From NCBI GenBank assembly GCA_029532625.1, contig JARFXM010000006.1, positions 1,984,001-2,048,000 of the forward strand: 64,000 nucleotides of DNA, in the 5' to 3' direction. The stretch comes from Lomentospora prolificans. Lineage: Eukaryota > Ascomycota > Sordariomycetes > Microascales > Microascaceae. Below the pieces are notes generated by a model. The model had not been told where the DNA came from and did not search any database. It was given only the letters and a program-made list of their open reading frames with translations. Below, in pieces: positions 41,333 to 52,336 of this stretch (its first letter is position 1; each line of letters opens with the position of its first letter). The translations under genes were made by a program, and so were the position numbers.

Positions 41333-44300
41333 TCAACCAGTCGTCTTTTCCAAAACCTGCTTCGCCGTCTGGATAGCCGCCTCCGGCAATCCTGCCAAGC
41401 GCGCCACCTTGAGGGCGTGGCTCTGGCGATTAATCCCTTTCCGTAGCTTATGTACGTAGACAAAGCCGCCATGTTCATCCTCCTGAACGTCGGTACAATA
41501 CATCTCCACCGCGCCATCGGCGTCTTGGCCCGTTTCCGCCGCCACGCATAGCCCAGCCTGCCTCGCCATGTCAGCTACGGCGTGAAAGTGGGTCGCGAAG
41601 AGTGTCCGGCACCGATTCACCGTTGCGAGGTGGTGGAGAGCCGCGTAGGCAACGGCGGCGCCGTCCTCGGGCGTCGTACCCCTTCCAATCTCGTCCATGA
41701 TGACGAAGGACCGCGGCGTAGCAGTGCGGAGAATGTGCGCTGTCTCAAGCATCTCGACCATGAAGGTACTCTGATCCCGGAAAAGGTTATCCGCAGATCC
41801 CACTCGGCTGAAGATGGCGTCAACGATTCCTAGGGAGGCATAAGATGCGGGGACGTAACAGCCGATTTGGGCTAGGATAGTGATGAGTGCATTTTGTCGC
41901 AAGAACGTGCTCTTTCCCGCCATGTTTGGCCCTGTGATGAGCCAGAGCAGACCGTGAGAGGATGATCCGACAAGGCAGTCATTGCGCATAAAGGACCGGC
42001 CCTGTTCGTGCAACCCTCCTTCAACAGTGGGATGTCGGCCACCCATTATAGTATGCGCTGTCGACGTGTTGAGTTGAGGCCGCACCAGGTTCTGCTCCAG
42101 CGCTAAGCCGGCGAATGAAGTCGTCACGTCAAGCTCATCCAAGACGGCAGCGTTGCGTCTTAACTTCACAAGATTGAGCACGACATTCTCGCGAAGATTC
42201 TGGAAAACGCGCTGCTCTTCGTTCCGAATATGCAAACGGGTCTGGTCGATCCGCTGGCCAAGGTTCGTCCACTCCGGTACATGGAAAGATCGAGTTGTCC
42301 GGCTCGCGCTTAGCGTTTTCAGTTCGGTAAAATTTCGCGAGTCCTTTCCTTTGACGTGGCAAATATGACCAAGGCCCGGACTCCAGCGTAGTGTGAGAGA
42401 TTGAGCGCCAAACCGATCACGCAGGGTTTCTCCTAGTGTAAGCTTCTCATCAAAGAGCTTGTGTAGCTCGCGGTGGAGCTTCTTAAGGGTTGTGCTTGCG
42501 CTGGGCTTCATGACCCATGGCTCCATGTCTTCACCGTAGTACTCTCTCAGCGACGTGGCGCGCTTCTTCGACTTGCCCTTGGGCAACACGGTAGCGTCTT
42601 CGTTGGATCCTTCCGAACTGACCACCTCTTGCGCCAGAGCGAGCATTTGACCCGCTTCCGTGTCTTCAATCTCATGCCTGTGCACAATACCTTCCTCATC
42701 GATAGCATCTTTGATCCGACGAGCGAGTTTCAGAGGTCCGTCCAACACAATTCGACTGCTCATAATCGAAAGACAGTTTCTTTCCAGAATCTCGGGGGCC
42801 TCGCGTTTCTGCCCAGCATGCTCCTCGAGAATCCGTACAATGTCTTCAGTGGCACGAATAGTGTTCGCTAGTGCGAGAAGATCATCCGGATCACCCCGCC
42901 CCAGAGCAAACTTTTGGACAAGGCGCTGGGAGTCGTGGCTTCTCCTGAGAAGGAGGATGATACTCTCTCGAAGAGTTTCGTCTTCGATGAACCGCGCGAC
43001 GAGATCCTGGCGACTAGTGATGACGTCTAGGGAGGTGGACGGCGAACCTAAACAAGAAAAAAAAACCTTCGGTTAGTCTATACTAATCTAAAAATTGGCG
43101 GCAGCGAAGAAAGAGGTCATACGAGGTGAGAGGAATAAAGCGTATAAAGCGTGTGTTACGTACTCAACCATTCATTGAGGAGACGAGCACCACTCTTGGT
43201 AACCGTTCGCCGGATGGCGTGCAGCAAGCTACCGCGGAAAAAACCGTCGCGAATTGTCTGCTTGATCTCAAGAGCCCTCAGGGTGTTCTTATCGATGCTC
43301 ATAATATGCATATTCTCATGGCGAAGCGGCGGTTGGAGCTTCATGCTCGTACCCTGCAGCCGGTCTTTTACGTAGCTTAGCAGGAGACTACCGGCGGCCA
43401 CCTCGCCTTCGGTGAAGGCCTGTCTGGTATCCGGTGGAAGCTCAGACTCCAACATGGGCGCCCAGTCATCCAGCTCGAGCCTACGGTCACCTTGGGAGGC
43501 GTACGTGATCACGTACTTATCGTCGGCCAGGGCGGTGAAGATGTCGTGATCCTCTCTAGCCTGTAGATCCTTGTCCAAAATCACCTCACGGGGGCTAACA
43601 CGCGAGAGGATAGAGGATAGTGACGAGATATCAGTGGACTGGGTGAAAAAGTGACCGGTTGACAGGTCTAGCCATGCAAGGCCGAGGCCAAGCTCAGCAC
43701 CGGGCTGAGCGAGAGGAGAAGGATTCGCCTCTCCCAAATCTGGGGTTGATACAACCTTGCTAACTTTGGCATTGGCTCGCCAAGATTCAGTGTCCTTCTC
43801 CGCGGCGTCAACCAGGTGTTGTTCTTGTCCCCGCTCTTCTTGACTCTCTGGCTGGGCTACGTGGATTGCCATTACGTAGTTATTGGCATAAGGGTCTATG
43901 AAGTTTTCATCGATAAGAGTGCCTGGCGTGATAATGCGAGCTACTCGCCTGTCATGCATGAGGCCGCCAGACTTGACCTTATCGGCGGCATTATTGGGAA
44001 ACTCCTCGGCTATGGCCACATACCTGTTCAAGTCCTGTACAAGGATCTTAAGGAAACGGTCCAGCTGGAAGAATGGAAATCCCGCCTGAAAAGCAAAATA
44101 CGCCGAGAAACATTAGAAAACATCGGACGAGATTACGGAAAGGATGGTGCTTATCGACTTATGCTTACAAAAAAGGCAGACGGGTAAAGCAAAACAAGGA
44201 AAAGAACGTAGTGAGATGTACGAGAACCGGAGAGGAAGGAGATGAAAACGAGAGGGGCAAGGTAGTAAAGAAAAAGGGGGAGGGGATGGATAGGGAGGAA

Positions 44301-44799
44301 GGAAGGACATTACCATGGGTACGGGGCCAGCACTCGTCTTCTTCTGAGCAACCTTGAGATGCAGCAAGGGCCCGTACTCGTCGGCATGCTCAAAGTACAG
44401 CTCATAGAAGCCACCAACACGGGTCAGGAGCACGCAATTGTCGAACTTTTGCATGTTCCGCCGAGCCTGTAAGACAACAGTTGGGTAGGCGGGACCGGCA
44501 TCTTCGTCACCGGGATGGGACTTCAAGGGAGGGATAGCTCCCTGGGGTAGATCTGAAAGCTTTACCGTGGATCTCGTCTTCTTTCCCCGCACAAACTCTA
44601 ATGGTGAGGCGAGGAGACCGGGGCAGTGAGCTGGAAACGCTCCATACTGACGAGGGCGCGAATCATGGTGGAGCCACGCAGGACGTCTCACAGCAGTCGT
44701 GGGGAGGCCGATTCCGCGATTTGAGGAAATCAGCGCGAGCATGTCGTGATGGAGCAGCAGAACCGCAGCAGCCGTCCGCTGGTGCGCCCTCCGCTGCAT
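41333..44799 (-). CDS. MSH1: Mitochondrial MutS homologue MSH1
   Basis: DNA mismatch-binding ATPase that protects the mitochondrial genome. Three exons on the minus strand, in coding order 44314-44799, 43164-44085 and 41333-43047, give 1040 aa. The N-terminus MQRRAHQRTAAAVLLLHHD is basic and free of acids and looks like a mitochondrial presequence. MutS domain I follows with LLTRVGGFYELYFEHADEYGPLL, including the Phe-Tyr-Glu mismatch-reading motif. The connector and lever domains span the centre. The ATPase domain has GPNMAGKST (Walker A) near residue 842, DQSTFMVEM, and FVIMDEIGRGTTPEDG (Walker B), then FATHFHAV. The start is the first ATG in the frame. Length and order match fungal MSH1 (yeast 959 aa) and not the nuclear MSH2-6 types. 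Confidence 0.93.
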
Positions 44800-45174
44800 G
44801 GACGGCGGAAGGTGGGGGAGCAAAGGAAACGAAGAGATTGATGTCCTAGTGACAACACGAGAGATGCGTGTTGTGTGCGCGTGTACCCTGAGGACGCTCG
44901 TCTGCCTTTCCCTTTTCGGTTATATCTGGACCATCGCCGTCACGGCGTCCCACCAGTGAGAGCAGAGAAGATGGGGCCAGGCTGACGAGAGGATGGTGCG
45001 CGGGTACAGAATAGTACGATGTGTTATATGGCAGAGGAACGAACGGAAGGCCGGATGGTAGAGGGAGCCGATGGCCGATGTAATGCAAGACTACCTGAAT
45101 CGTTCGAGTCGTGGGGGCATTGCTGCTATTCTTAGCAGGAAACAGGGCCAATAGGCACCGCGTGGTAGGCCCGG

Positions 45175-45779
45175 CCTGGCTGGTGGTGAAGTGAGATTTA
45201 GGGGGTGACAGCAATGGGGGATGGGGAGAGATGAATGAGATGTTTCACAGAATTTGTTGCGTGACGATCGATCCAGGTCGTGGCTGGCCCAGGCGTTTGT
45301 GTAGTAGGCGTGTGGCTATAAACTACCAAGAGTATGAGCGGGAGGGAGGTTTCTATGGGGTTTCTGATGACATTGACTGTGGGTGGGAGACGCCAGGCAT
45401 TGATTGCAGGCAGGCAGCATGAGAGCTTGGATCAATTGGCAGGTGCCAATGAAGGAAACTTCAAATGGCCTGGCTGGCATCTGTCCATCCATTATTACTT
45501 GACGGGTAGATGGCATGGCCAACCAGCATGGCCGGCACAGGAAACGCCACAGTGGCTCGGTTCAACATTTGGCCCGACGTTTAATGTTCAAAATGCTCCC
45601 AGGGAGGTTTCCGTCGACCCACTAATGAACACACCAGGAGCCCGCTAGAACACGCTATCCCTTCCGCTCACACCCGTCGCCAGGCGGGCCAGGCCAGTCT
45701 GCTGGGAAACCCCAACAGTCTTGGACAGACACTCGAGCATACCACCTTTAGTGGCGACCCAACCCTGGAGCTGGCCAGG
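45175..45779. promoter_or_regulatory. Cluster of CCTGGC/GCCAGG hexamers upstream of MSH1
   Basis: Exact hexamers at 45175, 45392, 45469, 45679, 45688 and 45774, plus a TGGCTGGC octamer at 45471. GCCARG is the known binding consensus of the fungal pH regulator PacC. Six in 600 nt exceeds the roughly 0.3 expected by chance for one hexamer on both strands. Whether PacC binds is unknown. Confidence 0.35.
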
Positions 45780-47343
45780 CGCTCGCCCCAAACACCTTGA
45801 CATGTTGGCCAGCAGAGCCGCGGAAACTGCCGGACAGTCCCTCTAAGAATCAGTAGCGACTATTAGAAATACCTAATGGGGCCGGCCGTCGTACTATCTC
45901 GAATTTAGTGGCTTCACCACCCCACTACGCCACTATATCCAACAAATCTGATGGTTTGGTGGGTTCGAACCATACTCCTGGTTCCGGCTCCGGCTCGCAG
46001 TTTCAGCTCGGGTTCGGCAACGACACAAACCTCCAATCTCCAGACGCGGTGGCAAATCTTGTTTTCATCTAGGCAGGGGCACGCATTCTTGTCTCTGGCA
46101 TGGTGGATGCAGACTAATCGCCTAACATGTCGTACCTGCACCGCATTTCCGTTGGAAGATGGGGTAATGGTGCAAGTAAGTCTCTTTGGGACCTTGGGGA
46201 GGGTGTGCTCGCTTAACTCCCAATCTCGGACCTATTGGGCGTGTCTCTCTGTCGGGACTGCCGCATGGCCAGCTATAGCGCCGGAAGACAAAGACGTCGT
46301 CCGCGGGGCTACACCGAGGAATACCAGATGATGTATAGTGATTATAGCGATGTGCGGAACGAAGCGTACAAAATATCGACTAAATGCGGCCGCTGGCGAT
46401 ATTGAACTCTCATGGAAACACCCGCACCATATATTGCGAGATTCACCGAAGAGCGTCTCTGGCTAGCCTTGTTTTTTCCCGGGTGGCCAGGGTCCGCCCT
46501 CGAAGCACCCTGTATCCCATGACATTGTCGTTTCTCAAGCACGCTTTTGCTGGTCTGTGATATTTACGATCTCGTCCATGTCCCGTTCCCCAAGAGTCAA
46601 GTTCTAATCTTTATAGTGTGTTCGGGATATATCACGGACAAAAACTGAAGTAGCCAGGGTCAGAGGTCGTCGTACCAGTCACGGTTACATCCACGGGAGA
46701 AATTGGAATTGTGGAACGGAGGGGAGCAACGGCGTAAATTAAGCTGGGTTGACCCTGCAGCCCTTGGGAAAGGGCGTGGGAGCCAGCAACACGAGGCACC
46801 AAGGACTGGACGCACGCCTGGCTTTGGGAGGAAATCAGGCTGGCGGTTGCCCTTCCCAAGGCTGATGCTGGAATGGACTGAGATGCTGGCTGCATTGCTG
46901 GCGCAAGCATGGCCAATGTACAATATCCACAGAGGAAGCGTAAAGACACGGCATGCACACCCGCCCTCGGTGCTTCTTTGGAACTATGATTTGAGCTCGC
47001 TGCAGGGCCAGGCAGGAGACAGGAGACAGGGTAACAGGAAGCAGAGTATTTACAAGTAGGATAGGGTGTGGCTGGCATCCAACCAGAGCCAAATCTGAGC
47101 CGCTTCCTCCCATTGCGCAGGCCAAACCCCATCTGGTGCAGGCTGGCATATCCGGATTAGGCTTCCAGTACTCATGCACGATGGCATGGGAGGTAATCAA
47201 TTATGGCTCGATTATGATGGACACTTGGATGACCACGTCCAAGTATGCCTCTGTTACTCGTAAGGTCTAGCCCAAGTGCACTTTCCCCTCATTTTCTCAT
47301 TGTTGTTGTCCACTGGGATTGCCCTTTGGAGGATGGCATTGAA

Positions 47344-47432
47344 ACAGAAGAAAACAAAAGAAAACCCAAAAAAAGAAGAAAAAAAGAAGAAGAAAAAAGA
47401 AAGAAAAGAAAAGAAAGAAAAAATACACTCGC
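47344..47432 (+). repeat. Polypurine A/G tract
   Basis: About 90 nt made almost only of A and G (AAAGAAG-type units), with a few C interruptions. It is low-complexity intergenic sequence. Confidence 0.7.
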
Positions 47433-49055
47433 CTTCTATCTCAGGTGAGGTGTGGGAAGCCCATGGTTCGTGTCTACTACGAAGTAGCTGTTCTTCAACC
47501 ACGGCCATGGCGCCGCCACGATGATCGGCCAGCGAGCCAGCGGCATCACAACGGCCAATCCTTGAAGGTATGACAAAAGGATGAAGGTGTCATGTCCCAA
47601 ATAACTACGCCACGGAGATAAAAGAAAGAAAAACAGCAGGGAATCGGAACACGCGCAGGAGACCACCGGTCCTTGCCAGGCCACTTTGGGGGAGCCAGCT
47701 GCGGATCCAGCCCGCTAGAATCAACAGTAAAACGGTCGTGGACCCAGTAAATCTAGAATTCGGCTTCCAGCGTTACCCCTCCAATGTCGGCCAGGCTTCT
47801 GCACACACGCCCCTTCATGTTAACCGGCGCCACCTTCCCGCGGGATCGGCCGATTTCTCCAGGTCCCATCAGCCCATTTTTCCCTCGCAGCCCAAACTTA
47901 TCGCCCGACCACCAACCCGAAACCATCAGAGACGAGCGAGGTCCTCCATATTGACTGGCTGGTTCGAAATCCGCACACACCCCCCTTTCAATCCCTTTTC
48001 ATCTTGTTCATTTTTCTTTCTGCTTCCCTCACAGATGACACGAAGCAACCAGAGTACAACCAGAGAGCACATTAGGACACACACATCCACACATCCACAC
48101 ACCCCCCTTCCCCTCCCAGCGGTACTTGCGCATGCCTGTCTGTTTCTCTGCGAGCCCTGGGTAGTCGGGCTCGTAAGAGGGTTGTGCGGAATCCCAAATA
48201 AACTAACGTCAACAAAAGCCAATATGCTCTTCCCAGCGGTTAGCTGGCGGAGATACCGGCCCTGTGGGTTGTTGGTTGTGTGGGTTATGGCCTGTGGTCA
48301 GTGGGATATGGCCTGGATTGTAGAGTAGTACCTCGTGGTCCCCTTGATCCTTTGCCATGATAACCCGGAGTTCTGGAGGGTGGAGCGGTCCAAGTCGCTC
48401 TGCTTTCCCTTTCCCACCCCTGCGACCTATAGTACTCCGATACAAGAACGTTGCGGTAAGCCGGGGCCGGACTCCTTGTGTAGTGAATGAGGGTTAGTTA
48501 TATATGGCCCAGGAGCATGTCCTCCCCAACCCGTAGAACCTCCTTCTTTCGCTTTGGCTAGCCTTATGCTTTAGGGATTCCATGCTTGAGATAGACCAAA
48601 AAGGGAACCTCTTTGCTCTTCTGAGAATTCCAATTATAAACCGACGACGTCTCGGCCTTCACCTGTCCGGTTTATATCGTCGAGTAAACCGCTTCCTACA
48701 GCCATCAGCAGCCCCGTCAGTTGTCCAGGAACCGTGATACCCTCCCGGAGAACCCGATAATCAAACTATATATACACGACATAGCCTTACCCTGCAAAAG
48801 CCCTACTTAACCCCCGACCTTCCACACTACGCATTCCTCGACTGCTGGTCAATATCTCTTACACACATACTATAACACACCCACCCTTCATCGCGCCGAT
48901 ATCCTCACACATCTTCTCGCCGTCTAAGTTTACGTCGTATGAGTCGGCCCGTGATGGACAGCTAAGGGAAAGCGCTCCTTGAATCGGTCCCTATTCCGGC
49001 AAAACTGGTCCTCGCTACCAAATCTACACATCACACTATTAACCCCGTATTCACG

Positions 49056-50228
49056 ATGATGACGGCGGCCATAAAGCAATTCACTCCGGTCACGCCTCCC
49101 CCGGAGAATCAGTCATTTTTGCAGAAACTGGTTCCATTACAGCCTCCTAACCCCAAGATGAATATTGTAGAGAAGCCTCTTCCTACACCTGCCGATTTTA
49201 CAGGCGAGCAAAAGGCCTCCAGATCACAGCAGCAGCAGCAGCAGCAGCAGCAGCAATCACAGTTCGGGCAGACGCAGAAGCTTCAGACACAAGCACAAAC
49301 ACAAACACAAAACCAGGCTCGCGCGCAGTCGCGGATGCAACCACCGCCGCCGCCGCTTTCCACTAGTGACCCGACGCAATCATCCTCGACACCACAAGCC
49401 CCGACTCATACTCAGCCACAAACCCCTTCGATGATGGACTTCGTGATGGACCCCAAGGACATGATGATGGCAACACGTATAGCGGCGTTTTACCAGCAGA
49501 GGTGTCAAGCCATCACCAACTACCAACAGCAGCGGTGCCAAGCGTGGGCCAACACGTACCGGCAAAAGTGCCACGAGACGATGCAAGCCGCCATGCTCGT
49601 CGTGGCGTGGTACGTACGGGACCGCATCCGAAAGCGTCGGCGAAAGCAAAAGGACAAGTTCCGAAGGGGCCTGCGAGAGAGGCGTACGCAGCCGAGGCCA
49701 GTGCCCAAGGGTGAAAGAGTGAGGCGATGGGTTGCACAGGTACCCGAGGATCCGCTACCAGTAGATACGGTGCCGATGGACCGCGTCATGGATAAGGAGG
49801 AGGCATCCTTCTCGATCGATGCCGAGGTTCCTCCCGATAGAGATACAAAGCTCTTCGAGATGGCGGACAACCTAATCAAAAGTCAGTACCGAAACATCGA
49901 AGTACCCTTGATGGGAGTTTTATCCTTCGATGAGAGCGAGAGTGAGAGCGAAGCCGGCACCTTCAACGAATGTCCACGGTGCAGCGGCCGGAGCGAGATG
50001 GAGGTGGTAGGAGACCCGCCAGAACCACTGCAGATGGACGAAGCGCCCGGCGACGTGGTCCCCGACGAGGCGGGCGTAGACGAAGAAGGTTACGACGAAG
50101 ACGAAGAAGACCTATACGAGGACGATGATATGGAGGAGATCGACGAAGAGGAACTCGGATCGGAGCTCGTCCACGGCGGAGGAACCGGGAAAGGAAGCCG
50201 AGATAATGAAGAGGTCTCGCTCTTGTGA
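49056..50228 (+). CDS. Uncharacterised polyQ protein with 11-residue Cys repeat
   Basis: Not recognised. Single exon, 390 aa, ATG at 49056 after a C/T- and CACA-rich leader. Residues 1-50 are Pro-rich. Residues 58-67 are an uninterrupted Gln run encoded mostly by CAG (49226-49255), followed by Gln/Thr-rich disorder to about 125. Three 11-residue units then follow at 145-155, 156-166 and 167-177, each with Tyr-Gln-rich sequence and a Cys at exactly 11-residue spacing (Cys150, Cys161, Cys172). A short hydrophobic stretch (178-187, AAMLVVAWYV) and a strongly basic helix (RDRIRKRRRKQKDKFRRGLRERR) come next. The C-terminal third is acidic (DEDEEDLYEDDDMEEIDEEE), with one CxxC (NECPRCSGR). No signal peptide is present. 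The basic segment could be a nuclear localisation signal. The frame is long, uninterrupted and compositionally structured, so it is probably a real gene. Confidence 0.7.
   Translation: MMTAAIKQFTPVTPPPENQSFLQKLVPLQPPNPKMNIVEKPLPTPADFTGEQKASRSQQQQQQQQQQSQFGQTQKLQTQAQTQTQNQARAQSRMQPPPPPLSTSDPTQSSSTPQAPTHTQPQTPSMMDFVMDPKDMMMATRIAAFYQQRCQAITNYQQQRCQAWANTYRQKCHETMQAAMLVVAWYVRDRIRKRRRKQKDKFRRGLRERRTQPRPVPKGERVRRWVAQVPEDPLPVDTVPMDRVMDKEEASFSIDAEVPPDRDTKLFEMADNLIKSQYRNIEVPLMGVLSFDESESESEAGTFNECPRCSGRSEMEVVGDPPEPLQMDEAPGDVVPDEAGVDEEGYDEDEEDLYEDDDMEEIDEEELGSELVHGGGTGKGSRDNEEVSLL
49226..49255 (+). repeat. (CAG)10 repeat encoding polyglutamine
   Basis: Ten uninterrupted CAG codons inside the coding sequence of the uncharacterised polyQ protein; pure CAG arrays are prone to length change. 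Confidence 0.9.
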
Positions 50229-52336
50229 TTGGTGGTTGCATTCATCTCCACTTTTATGATCATTGGTGTTGCCGGATTGTTTGTTACTGTGCATTTTCTT
50301 GGGAGCTGGGTGATTATGAGTATGATACTGGGCTTTTCGTCTCATCCAAGGGCAAGACCCCCTGTTTTTTTCTTTGTTTATCCCCCTTCTTTTTTTATGA
50401 AGTCATGTAGGAGCCTGGCAACAATATGAGGTGGTAGGACAGCTTCGGATAATAAAGACTTGATGTCCCAGTGGGGTTCTCTCCCTTGCTTGACGGCTCA
50501 ACCACGCTCAAACCATATATGGCTGGCTGTGTGCTGTGTTTCTGCAGTCGACGATTGGCCGCGCCAAAATCCCTGATTAGCGATATCATGGATATAATAG
50601 ACACATGCGTCGGATGGCGCACACCAAATGCAAGGGGTGCGGTGGCGGCCCGGACAATGGACAACGGAGCGGGTGGCTGCCGACTCTCCGCTGCCAACGA
50701 TTTGGAGGAAAAGAGTTATGAGTGCGTCGACCTCTTGCCGACGATGGTATGCTTGGTCATCCCCATGTTTGTAACCCCATCACATGCATGTCCACTGTGG
50801 CAGGTGGGGAGGAAGGCGCTCTTACATCAAACCTTCCCTTTCATTCAAGATTGTGGTTAGCAACTCCGCAAGACTTACCTAAGGATCCTAGGTCATCACA
50901 TGCATGGGCATCGTACATTCATTCACTTGATGTTTATAAACGAGGATGGTTACGCTTTTGCCCATCAAATGATTGGTTGCACTTGATCGGACCCACTTTC
51001 CATTAGGAACCTAACGCTGGTGTGTGTTATGCCCCCGCCTGTTTCACTTGATAATACATTTGAGCCACCAGAGGTTTCGTAGAGACATCATGGAACCCTC
51101 CCTTGAACTTCCTGCGGGTCGACGATCTTCGACGGAGCTCGCATTGATGTTCTACCCTCATTGTAGGCGGTCGTTGGGGATATGGCGTCCTTCGTCCTAA
51201 TGGATGGCGAAATAATCTCGGCAGATGCCGGTCCAAATCATGTAGCCTCTTTCCTCTTCCTCTATCGGCTTCCTTGAATCCAAAGCAGCCACGGTCAGGC
51301 GACTACTACCTGCATAGACAGCCCGCGCCCTCTACCGATGGCCGATGGAAGCTGCGATGCAAGAGTGCACACCCAGCGCCGATCGATTCTTCAGCACGGC
51401 ATCTGAGCTTGACATCAATTGATTTTGGAGAAGAAACGAAAGGCCCTGATGACTTACATATATCAATTCCGCTTCCTATACCACATCTCCTCTATATGAT
51501 CCCAGGCCCTACCTATGCTGATGGGCCAGCACCAAGATATATATATAGTATCTTAAAGCATTCTTCTGGAACTGATGTGCAGCTGGCACTGTATGTAACC
51601 CCTAGAACCCACCTGCCACATTCCCTGACCAGCCTGGCCAGGCCTCTCGTCATTCCCCGCCTCTGATCTCTCCGTCCTCTCAACAGTTCCACTTACACCC
51701 ACACCGGTGCGACCCCGCACCATATCCTCTCCAGAGCCGACTTTGGGAGCTGGATGTAGTACCGTACCACCCACATCGTTCAAACATCTCCCCCGCATTT
51801 CTAGCTTTACCACCAGCTTGCTCCATCCCATCTGCTGGCTATTCGCACGAAGCTCGACTCATCCCTGTTGGCTATCCCGTTACGGTACAAACAGGCTGAG
51901 CTAAGAACGGCCTTTTGTCTACATATCTATTGTTCAACTTTCACCTCTCACCTTTGATTGTTCCTTTTACTGAATATCCCCAAGCGTACATCTTTGACCA
52001 AGCGCGTGCACACTCCATCACGCTTCCGCCCACCCTCTCGATTGACGAAATATCGGCTAAGTCATATTGGGCATCCGAATAATAGCTACCTCTTGTCTCG
52101 TACATCTCCTGTACGATTGCATCCCAGCTCTTGAGCCGACACGACCCCATCTGCATTTAAACCCGAAAGTCCAAGGTCCTGGCGACCGTTCTCTCCTCAA
52201 TTACTTATTTTTAAACCTTCATATTTCCCACCCTACGCCTGCCGCCTCCTTCTCCTTCTACCCTCCAGGCAAGCTACCCCGGGAATCTATAAGCATACAA
52301 CATCCATAATCGCGAGGCGAGATACCACCTCAAATC
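50229..52336. other. Intergenic: polyQ gene 3' flank and AMS1 promoter
   Basis: About 2.1 kb without a supported gene. A palindromic CCTGGCCAGG (51633-51642) lies about 700 nt upstream of AMS1. From about 51660 the DNA is C/T-rich and looks like promoter and leader. Confidence 0.5.

Larger units (their letters stand above)
44800..49055. other. Gene-poor region, 4.3 kb
   Basis: No supported gene between MSH1 and the polyQ protein. The MSH1-proximal part (45175-45779) carries several CCTGGC/GCCAGG hexamers. A purine-only-like A/G tract lies at 47344-47432, interrupted by a few C. C/T-rich, CACA-rich sequence at 47980-48130 and again at 48780-48900 resembles promoter or leader DNA. An open frame at 47738-48328 starts at GTG and has low-complexity composition, so it is not called. 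Confidence 0.5.

Noticed and set aside
45955..45990. GGTTCGAACC, like a tRNA B box
   Set aside because: The flanking bases do not form a 5-bp T stem on either strand, and no matching A box or acceptor stem is found 50-60 nt away. The decamer is simply palindromic.
47738..48328. 196-codon open frame
   Set aside because: It starts at GTG with no early ATG, its product is rich in Ser/Thr/Pro/His from C/A-rich DNA, and no domain or motif is visible.
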